This document shows, piece after piece, positions 25,963 to 31,405 of a DNA stretch of 31,405 nucleotides; positions within the stretch are counted from its first letter, which is position 1; each line of letters starts with the position of its first letter. The stretch lies in NCBI GenBank assembly GCA_902464595.1, contig CABQJX010000017.1, positions 1-31,405 on the forward strand, read 5' to 3'. The notes below the pieces were generated by a model that made no database searches, was not told where the DNA came from, and worked only from the letters and a program-made list of their open reading frames with translations. The stretch comes from an uncultured Lachnoclostridium sp. (GTDB lineage Bacteria > Bacillota > Clostridia > Lachnospirales > Lachnospiraceae). The position numbers and the translations under genes are program-made.

Positions 25963-26394
25963 TTAATTGTATTCGCTGTACTTCTCATCACAATACTGGC
26001 AGCGGTAGGTCTCTGTTTTCTCATCAGCCAGATAGAAAATGTGGGGAAGCTCCTGCTCAATGGAAGTGATGCAGCGAGGATTCTTGCACTGGATCACGTT
26101 GGTGATCTTTTTTGGAAGCTTTAAGGTACGCTTCTCGGCAATCCGGTCGTCGCGGATGATATTTACGGTGATATTATGGTCAATGTAGCCTAAGACATCC
26201 AGATCAACGGTATCCAATCCGCCTTCGATCTTGATGATGTCCTTGCGGCCCATTTTGTTGCTTCGGGCATTCTTGATAATGGCTACCTGGCACTCTAACT
26301 TGTCAAGCCCCAGGTGATAGTAGATGTCAAGGCTCTTTCCAGCCTCAATATGATCCAGGACGATCCCTTCTTTTAATCCGCTGATATTTAACAT
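25963..26394 (-). CDS. pyrI: Aspartate carbamoyltransferase regulatory subunit
   Basis: Regulatory chain of the ATCase dodecamer; binds CTP/ATP allosterically and holds the catalytic trimers together. 143 aa. The N-terminal effector-binding domain covers about 1-97 and the C-terminal zinc domain has C103, C108, C132 and C135 (QCKNPRC and CQYC). The start ATG overlaps the end of pyrB by 7 bp, with GGAGGTG as SD inside pyrB, so the subunits are made coupled. The stop faces the bidirectional terminator. A PyrI subunit implies direct CTP feedback on this enzyme, unlike B. subtilis, whose ATCase lacks it. Confidence 0.97.
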   Translation of the reverse strand: MLNISGLKEGIVLDHIEAGKSLDIYYHLGLDKLECQVAIIKNARSNKMGRKDIIKIEGGLDTVDLDVLGYIDHNITVNIIRDDRIAEKRTLKLPKKITNVIQCKNPRCITSIEQELPHIFYLADEKTETYRCQYCDEKYSEYN

Positions 26395-27311
26395 GGCTTC
26401 TGCACCTCCAGTAATGTCATGATTAAGGCCATACGCACGTAAACCCCGTACTGTGCCTGCTTAAAGTATGCGGCTCTCGGGTCGTCGTCTACCTCTACAG
26501 AAATTTCGTTTACTCTTGGAAGAGGATGGAGCACATACATGTCTTCCTTGGCCAGTTTCATTTTTTTCTTGTCTAAGATATAGCAGTCCTTTAACCGGAT
26601 ATAGTCTTCCTCGTTAAAGAAACGTTCCTTCTGGACACGGGTCATGTAAAGAATATCCAGATGGCTCAGAGCATCGTCTAAGTTTCCTACTTCCTCAAAA
26701 GGAATGTTGTTGGCGAGAAGTACGTCCTCGCGGATATGGTCAGGAATGCGCAGCTCAGGCGGGGAGATTAACACAAACTTAATGTTGGGGTAACGTACCA
26801 TGGCGTTGATCAGGGAGTGTACCGTGCGTCCGAATTTTAAGTCTCCGCACAGGCCGATGGTAAGATTGTCCAGACGGCCCTTCATGGAACGGATGGTCAT
26901 CAGATCGGTGAGAGTCTGGGTAGGATGCTGGTGGCCGCCGTCGCCTGCGTTGATCACAGGGATCTCAGCCTTCTGGGCAGCTACAAAGGCAGCGCCTTCC
27001 TTAGGGTGTCTCATGGCGCAGATGTCTGCGTAACAGGAGATCATGCGGATGGTGTCAGCTACACTTTCTCCCTTTGCTGCGGAACTGGAGTTTGCGGATG
27101 AAAAGCCTAATATATTTCCGCCCAGGTTCAGCATAGCTGCCTCAAAGCTTAAACGGGTGCGGGTGCTGGGCTCATAGAAAAGGGTTGCCAGCTTCTTGCC
27201 ATCGCACACATGGGCATACTTTGGAAGATTCTGCTCAATGTCCCTTGCCAGGGCCAGAAGCTCATCGATCTCTGCCACAGAGAAGTCTAAGGGATTCAGT
27301 AAATGTCTCAT
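26388..27311 (-). CDS. pyrB: Aspartate carbamoyltransferase catalytic subunit
   Basis: Condenses carbamoyl phosphate with aspartate, the committed step of pyrimidine synthesis. 307 aa. Catalytic motifs are STRTR (49-53) for carbamoyl phosphate, HPKEGAA, GDGGHQHPTQTLTDL, the aspartate-site RVQKERF and HPLPRVNEI. The start at 27311 is preceded by AAAGGAG on the minus strand; an in-frame ATG at 27353 would add 14 non-conserved residues and place the start inside the leader palindrome region. With pyrI it is the only minus-strand operon in the window. The remaining pyr genes are not nearby. Confidence 0.97.
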   Translation of the reverse strand: MRHLLNPLDFSVAEIDELLALARDIEQNLPKYAHVCDGKKLATLFYEPSTRTRLSFEAAMLNLGGNILGFSSANSSSAAKGESVADTIRMISCYADICAMRHPKEGAAFVAAQKAEIPVINAGDGGHQHPTQTLTDLMTIRSMKGRLDNLTIGLCGDLKFGRTVHSLINAMVRYPNIKFVLISPPELRIPDHIREDVLLANNIPFEEVGNLDDALSHLDILYMTRVQKERFFNEEDYIRLKDCYILDKKKMKLAKEDMYVLHPLPRVNEISVEVDDDPRAAYFKQAQYGVYVRMALIMTLLEVQKPC

Positions 27312-27340
27312 GGGATTCTCCTTTGCATGTATGATATTGT

Positions 27341-27360
27341 GTAACAGTTCCAAGTGTTAC
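27341..27360. promoter_or_regulatory. Palindrome in the pyrB leader
   Basis: GTAACA and TGTTAC flank an 8-bp centre. It starts 30 bp upstream of the pyrB ATG and downstream of the predicted transcription start, so it could be a roadblock operator or an RNA hairpin near the ribosome site. It does not match the PyrR-binding RNA consensus. Confidence 0.45.
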
Positions 27361-27391
27361 ATTTGAATTTGGGAAATAGTTCACACACTAC

Positions 27392-27437
27392 CAGTGCGCA
27401 GGGGCCGAAACAGCCAGACCGGGCACTGATTTGTGCC
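27392..27437 (-). promoter_or_regulatory. Two mutually exclusive stems in the 5' leader of pyrBI
   Basis: In the minus-strand RNA, GGCAC (27433-27437) can pair with GTGCC (27422-27426) as a stem-loop at the very 5' end. Alternatively CAGTGC (27423-27428) can pair with GCACTG (27392-27397). The two pairings share bases, so they exclude each other. No U-run follows either, so this is not a standard terminator/antiterminator pair. Confidence 0.35.
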
Positions 27438-27444
27438 TCGTCAT

Positions 27445-27473
27445 ATTCTTACATAGAATGAGATATAAGTCAA
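27445..27473 (-). promoter_or_regulatory. Predicted sigma-A promoter of pyrBI
   Basis: Read on the minus strand: -35 TTGACT (5 of 6), a 17-bp spacer, and -10 AAGAAT (4 of 6) with a TGT extended -10. Transcription would start near 27438, giving a leader of about 126 nt before pyrB. Confidence 0.6.
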
Positions 27474-27481
27474 GAGTTAAG

Positions 27482-27578
27482 TTACCAGATTTCCAATTTT
27501 TTTGTAATCCTTCAGCTATGGGAAGATTCAGACAGGAAAATCCATGGAATGGCCGCCGAAGGAAAAGGAAATTGGTAA
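27482..27578. repeat. Long-spaced inverted repeat between the divergent promoters
   Basis: TTACCAGATTTCC (27482-27494) is complementary to GGAAATTGGTAA (27567-27578) over 12 bp with one bulged G. The 72-bp spacer includes a run of seven T. It lies upstream of both divergent promoters, so it could be a pair of regulator half-sites. Confidence 0.4.
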
Positions 27579-27610
27579 AGAATATGTAAGGAACCTTAAA
27601 TAAAAACAAA

Positions 27611-27639
27611 GATACAAAGTAAGATTTCTGTGTTATACT
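27611..27639 (+). promoter_or_regulatory. Predicted promoter of the ABC transporter operon
   Basis: Extended -10 TGTTATACT (TATACT at 27634-27639) with GATACA 17 bp upstream as a weak -35. Transcription would start near 27646, leaving about 93 nt before the TTG start of the ATPase gene. Confidence 0.6.
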
Positions 27640-27738
27640 GGATAAAATCGGAGGAATATCCAAAAAAATGGAAGTCCGGGCGGGGGCAAAGGCAAAAGGT
27701 CTTTGACAGGGCGGAAAACATGAGAAAGGAGCCTGGTT

Positions 27739-28548
27739 TTGGCAGAGCAGCAGACAGAAAAAGAGAAGGAAAAACAGGGGGCACAGGATCCGGGAGAACG
27801 TCCTGCTGTGATACAGGTCCGCGGTCTCTACAAGATCTACCGTGTAGGGGATATTAAGGTGCGGGCCCTGGACGGAGTGGATTTTCATGTGTACCGGGGG
27901 GAATTTGTGGCCATTGTAGGAGCCTCCGGCTCCGGCAAATCCACCCTTTTAAATATGCTGGCAGGATTGGAGCGGCCTACCAAAGGCGAGATCATTATTG
28001 GGAAGGTACATATGGAAAAGCTGGATCAGCGCCAGCTGGTAAGCTTCCGCCGGGAGCATGTGGGCTTTATTTTCCAGTCTTATAACCTGTTAAACACAAT
28101 GAATGCCCTGGAAAATGTAGCCCTTCCCCTGTCCTTTCGCGGGATGCCGAAAAAAAAGCGGTTGAAGCTGGCAGCCCAGTATATGGATCTGGTGGGCGTA
28201 GGAGGACAGGCAAAGCATATGCCGAACCAGATGTCAGGAGGACAGCAGCAGAGAGTGGGGATTGCCAGGGCATTGGTGGTGAATCCTCAGATCATCTTTG
28301 CGGATGAACCAACAGGAAATCTGGACTCTAAAACCACCATGGAGGTTTTGCGGCTGATGCAGCGGATTGTCAGGGAACAGAACCAGACCTTGGTAATGGT
28401 CACTCACGACGATCATCTGGCTTCCTATGCAGACCGCAGGATCCGCATTATGGACGGGAAGATCGTGGGGATCGAGACTGGCGGACGACGGGCGGAGGAG
28501 ATTTCCGATACAGAGGACCGCTCTAAAAAAGGAGAGAATGGAGTATGA
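27739..28548 (+). CDS. ABC transporter ATP-binding protein, MacB/LolD type
   Basis: Cytosolic ATPase that powers the FtsX/MacB-type permease encoded two genes downstream. 269 aa. After a polar Glu/Lys/Gln-rich tail of about 22 residues come the Walker A GASGSGKST (61-69), Q-loop FQSYNLL, signature MSGGQQQR, Walker B IIFADEPTGNLDS and H-loop VTHDD. The A-loop segment GLYKIYRVGDIKVRALDGV is typical of the LolD/MacB subfamily (mechanotransmission transporters and macrolide or peptide exporters). The start is TTG 27739, with AAAGGAG 7 bp upstream and no better in-frame start. It overlaps the next gene by 4 bp (ATGA). Confidence 0.95.
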   Translation: MAEQQTEKEKEKQGAQDPGERPAVIQVRGLYKIYRVGDIKVRALDGVDFHVYRGEFVAIVGASGSGKSTLLNMLAGLERPTKGEIIIGKVHMEKLDQRQLVSFRREHVGFIFQSYNLLNTMNALENVALPLSFRGMPKKKRLKLAAQYMDLVGVGGQAKHMPNQMSGGQQQRVGIARALVVNPQIIFADEPTGNLDSKTTMEVLRLMQRIVREQNQTLVMVTHDDHLASYADRRIRIMDGKIVGIETGGRRAEEISDTEDRSKKGENGV

Positions 28549-30377
28549 AAGCAGGAAAATGGGCCAAAGGCCTTAGTATATTTGTGATGGCGGCTGTCCT
28601 GGGGGGGATGTGTCCCGTCGGGGCCGCTGCCAGTGATTTTAAATTGGGCTACAATACGAATGCAAGTGACAATGATTATGTATTTACCACCAAATCCCCC
28701 AAGGGAAATGTGGGAAAATCCATGTCTATTTCCTTTCGCATCCGCGCTACGGACGAGGACATGGAGAATCTGAAGGTCAGCCTTTTAGAGACCAATGAAT
28801 TTCAGCAGATCGAGGAGCGGGGGAACGGTGATTACACCGTCGATTATTACCCCTTTGAGATCATGGAGACTACCTTCGTGGCCAAAAGCGTGGGGACTAT
28901 TAAAGCCGGGAATGTGAAAAGTGTTTCTCTTTCTGCCAGGGTTCGCAGGGACGCCCTCCAGGGATATTACAGTATCCCGGTGCAGCTGGAATGGGACGGC
29001 GGATCCGATACCGATTATGTGAATGTCTGGATCTCCACCTCCCCGTCTTCAGGGGCGGACGAGGAGGAGGACAAAAAAGAGGGAAATTACTTTGTGATCG
29101 GCGAGAATCAGTCTACTCCCAGAGGGATTTATCCCAATGTAATGGATTTTGGCGTGAATTTCCGCAACCGGAGGGAGACGACGGCCCAGGATGTGACCAT
29201 CAGCATGGGCTTGTCCGAGGATGACACCAAGTTTCCTTTTGAGATCAACGATGGAAATTATGACCGGACCTTTGAGCGGGTCCAGCCCGGTGAGACTGTG
29301 ACCGCTGCATACAGCATGGCCATACGGGAGGAGTCCTACACCGGATATTATCCCATCAAATATACCATTACCTTCCGTCTGAGTTCCGAGGGGGATCTCC
29401 ACACAGAGGAGGGGACGCTGTTCGTTCATATTGTGTCCAAGGACAGGGAGGATGACCTGGGAGATTTCAACGCCAATGACAGAACCAGAGCCAGGATCAT
29501 TGTGGACAGTTATTACACGATCCCGGAACAGATTTATGCGGGAGATGAGTTTGAGCTGGTCATGAATATGAAAAATGCCTCCACCTCCGTTCCTGCCAGC
29601 AACATCCTGTTCAATCTGGAATCGGAGAAGGTGTCAGATAGCGCTGTGTTCACGACCCAGTCGGGAACCTCCTCTCTGGTGGTGGACAATATGGCTCCCG
29701 GCCAGACGACGGAGGTAAGGGCTAAATTTACAGCGAAGGCCGGTGTGGATCAGCGCTCCTATGCCATTACAGTAAAGGAAAAATACGACAGCCCGGAGTT
29801 TAAAAATGCAGAGGAGAGTATTGTGGTGGACATTCCGGTGAAGCAGTACGCCCGCCTCAGCACCAGCACCATTGATGTTATGCCAGATTCCATGTCCGTG
29901 GGAGCGGAATCTAATGTTATGTTTGGCATCAACAATACGGGAAAAGTCATCCTTTATAATGTAACCGTTACCTTTGAAGCGGATTCCATCAAAAAAACAG
30001 ATGCTTATGTGGGAAACATCAAGCCGGGAGAAACGGGAAATGTAGATACCATGCTTACAGGCGTAGCTCCCACCCAGGACGAGGGGATCGTACGGATCCG
30101 CATTGACTATGAGGATGAGAACGGCGCTCCGGCGGAGCCGGTGGAGAAGGAGTTAACCCTGTTGGTCACTGAGGAACAGGAAATGGACTGGGGCATGGAG
30201 ATGGATGCGGATGCAGCTTCCATAGAGCCGGAGGAACCCTCTTTCTGGCAAAAGAATAAGAAGATCGTCATAGGAGCCGCAGTCATAATAGCTGTGGGGG
30301 CAGCCGCAGTTATCCCAGCGATCTGGAAGAAGCGAAGAGCTGCAAAGAGAGAGGAAGAGGACGATGAGATTTCCTGA
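28545..30377 (+). CDS. Secreted, membrane-anchored multi-Ig-like protein (COG1361-like)
   Basis: 610-aa surface protein of unknown function. A signal peptide (about 1-29, core LSIFVMAAVLGGM, AAAS cleavage region) leads to a large extracellular part, then one C-terminal helix (about 572-595) and a basic KKRRAAKREEE tail, giving a type I membrane protein. The outside appears to be four beta-rich Ig-like domains: about 30-168, 180-300, 312-430 and 431-552. Domains 1 and 2 share a PFEI segment and a GYY(S/P)I strand near their ends, suggesting internal duplication. Domains 3-4 resemble CARDB/NPCBM-associated (COG1361 S-layer-like) folds. No catalytic motif is seen. It overlaps the ATPase by 4 bp and the permease by 14 bp, so it is very likely part of the transporter. 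Confidence 0.85.
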   Translation: MKAGKWAKGLSIFVMAAVLGGMCPVGAAASDFKLGYNTNASDNDYVFTTKSPKGNVGKSMSISFRIRATDEDMENLKVSLLETNEFQQIEERGNGDYTVDYYPFEIMETTFVAKSVGTIKAGNVKSVSLSARVRRDALQGYYSIPVQLEWDGGSDTDYVNVWISTSPSSGADEEEDKKEGNYFVIGENQSTPRGIYPNVMDFGVNFRNRRETTAQDVTISMGLSEDDTKFPFEINDGNYDRTFERVQPGETVTAAYSMAIREESYTGYYPIKYTITFRLSSEGDLHTEEGTLFVHIVSKDREDDLGDFNANDRTRARIIVDSYYTIPEQIYAGDEFELVMNMKNASTSVPASNILFNLESEKVSDSAVFTTQSGTSSLVVDNMAPGQTTEVRAKFTAKAGVDQRSYAITVKEKYDSPEFKNAEESIVVDIPVKQYARLSTSTIDVMPDSMSVGAESNVMFGINNTGKVILYNVTVTFEADSIKKTDAYVGNIKPGETGNVDTMLTGVAPTQDEGIVRIRIDYEDENGAPAEPVEKELTLLVTEEQEMDWGMEMDADAASIEPEEPSFWQKNKKIVIGAAVIIAVGAAAVIPAIWKKRRAAKREEEDDEIS

Positions 30378-31405
30378 TCTGGTGATCATGAGCGTAAATA
30401 ATCTGAGGCGGAGAAAGCTTCGGACTGTCCTGACGGTTCTGGGCGTTATCATAGGAACCGCCTCAATTGTAGTCATGGTTTCCCTGGGGATCGGCTTGGA
30501 CCGCATGTTTATGGAGCAGATCGCCTCTCTGGGAAGCCTGACTACGATTGAAGTGTATTCCGGCTCCTCTTACGGAGGCGGTATGGCGATGGCCATTGGC
30601 GGATCGGGAAGTTCTAAATCATCAGAGCCCGCTTATATTACGGATGAGGTGGTGGAACAGATCCGAAGGCTGCCTCATGTGACAGACGTGTCCCCTATGC
30701 TGGAGATTAATGTAGTTATGCGCCAGGGAGCTTACGAGGCCCAGTATCTGAGCATCGTGGGGGTCAGCCAATCCTTCCTGTCCCAGATCCCTTTGGGGGA
30801 GGGACAGATCCCTGCTTCTGGGGAGATGGGGTTGGTTATGGGAAATATGGTTCAGCAGAATTTTTATAATTCCAAGACAGGCCGGGGGTATTGGGATACA
30901 GGAGAGATGCCGGCTGTGGATTTTATGGGAAAGCCATTATTTGTGATCTTTGACATGGACGCTTATTTCCAGTCCAAAAGCGGTTCCTCCGGTTCCGGTG
31001 AGGAGGGACAGCCGGCAGTAAAGCCGCCGAAAAAGTATATGTTAAATGCCACAGGCCTGGTAGAGGGCGGGGCAGAGGACTGGAATAGCTATTCTTATTC
31101 CGTCTATACGGATATTGACGGATTAAAGTCCCAGCTGCGCCAGGTATTCAAAAAGGGAGTGATCCCCGGCCAGCCCACCAATAAAAAAGGGAAACCGCTG
31201 GGATACCTGACCTATAGCCGGGCCCAGGTTTTCGTAGATGATATGGAGCATGTGCCGGGGGTTCAGAAGCAGATTGCCAATATGGGGTTTCAGGCCAGCA
31301 GCCAGGCAGAGTGGATGGAGAGCACCAAGCAGCAGTCCAGTATGATCCAGGCTGTTTTGGGTGGGATTGGAGCCGTTTCTCTGTTTGTAGCTGCCATCGG
31401 CATCG
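30364..31405 (+). CDS. FtsX/MacB-type ABC permease (3' partial)
   Basis: Membrane subunit of the same transporter; the frame is open to the window edge after 347 codons. A basic N-terminus (SVNNLRRRKLRTVLTVLGV) leads into the first helix (about 20-42), as in MacB_PCD-type permeases. A large extracellular domain (about 45-325) includes VVEQIRRLPHVTDVSPM and two Ser/Gly-rich stretches, near 60-80 and 208-220. The second helix begins near 329 (IQAVLGGIGAVSLFVAAIG). The remaining two helices should lie past the edge. The ATG sits inside the end of the preceding gene (14-bp overlap), with AGAGGAAGAGG as SD, so the two are coupled. The architecture fits a mechanotransmission or exporter role, not a classical importer. 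Confidence 0.92.
   Translation, partial: MRFPDLVIMSVNNLRRRKLRTVLTVLGVIIGTASIVVMVSLGIGLDRMFMEQIASLGSLTTIEVYSGSSYGGGMAMAIGGSGSSKSSEPAYITDEVVEQIRRLPHVTDVSPMLEINVVMRQGAYEAQYLSIVGVSQSFLSQIPLGEGQIPASGEMGLVMGNMVQQNFYNSKTGRGYWDTGEMPAVDFMGKPLFVIFDMDAYFQSKSGSSGSGEEGQPAVKPPKKYMLNATGLVEGGAEDWNSYSYSVYTDIDGLKSQLRQVFKKGVIPGQPTNKKGKPLGYLTYSRAQVFVDDMEHVPGVQKQIANMGFQASSQAEWMESTKQQSSMIQAVLGGIGAVSLFVAAIGI

Larger units (their letters stand above)
27312..27738. other. 427-bp divergent intergenic region between pyrB and the ABC operon
   Basis: AT-richer than the flanking genes and without a convincing gene. It holds, from left to right, the pyrB SD, a palindrome (27341-27360), a structured pyrB leader (27392-27437), the pyrB promoter (27445-27473), a long-spaced inverted repeat (27482-27578) and the ABC promoter (27611-27639). 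These are listed separately. Confidence 0.8.

Noticed and set aside
27668..27706. A 12-codon ORF in the ABC operon leader, after GGAGG
   Set aside because: The SD is 13 bp from the ATG and the peptide has no regulatory codon run; likely chance.

Overview
The window looks like a chromosomal core region of a Gram-positive clostridium, most likely a member of the Lachnospiraceae. Evidence: the priA-def-fmt-rsmB-rlmN-phosphatase-kinase-rsgA-rpe-thiN order matches the Bacillus subtilis priA to yloS (thiN) cluster; Shine-Dalgarno sites are purine-rich (AAGGAG, GGAGG); there is a PASTA-domain Ser/Thr kinase, a formate-tetrahydrofolate ligase, a separate PyrI regulatory subunit and a clostridial-type SerRS. 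No tRNA, rRNA, CRISPR array, phage gene or insertion sequence was seen. Genus-level placement is not possible from the sequence alone.

Layout. (1) 1-7578: the 3' part of ftsK (open at the left edge), then fhs, murE and murF; murE and murF overlap by 4 bp. (2) 7579-10500: an M18 aminopeptidase and a MATE efflux pump. Each is preceded by a copy of a shared 21-bp TATAAA-containing element, and a hairpin terminator lies between them. (3) 10516-22724: a dense co-directional cluster for replication restart (PriA), translation start and protein maturation (Def, Fmt), a membrane Zn-protease, rRNA methylation (RsmB, RlmN), Ser/Thr phospho-signalling (PP2C phosphatase and PASTA kinase), ribosome assembly (RsgA), pentose phosphate (Rpe) and thiamine diphosphate synthesis (ThiN). 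Most junctions are a few bp or overlap. (4) 22858-25841: an ECF-type S component, serS, a small glyoxalase-fold protein and a DUF5684-like membrane protein, ending at a strong bidirectional terminator. (5) 25963-27311, minus strand: pyrB-pyrI, the only minus-strand genes. (6) 27739 to the right edge: a translationally coupled trio of MacB/LolD-type ATPase, secreted and membrane-anchored multi-Ig-like protein, and FtsX/MacB-type permease (cut by the window edge).

How the parts fit. Most of the window is growth-linked housekeeping: chromosome translocation at division, peptidoglycan stem-peptide synthesis, one-carbon supply for purines and formyl-Met, removal of the formyl group, ribosome maturation, and a cell-wall-sensing kinase/phosphatase pair. 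The least explained element is the ATPase, Ig-like ectodomain and permease trio at the right end. Its large surface protein sits where a Gram-negative MacB system would have its MacA adaptor. Other points worth checking are a non-PASTA C-terminal domain on the kinase, a 14-bp tandem duplication that doubles the rlmN ribosome-binding site, the shared 21-bp element, and a structured pyrBI leader.
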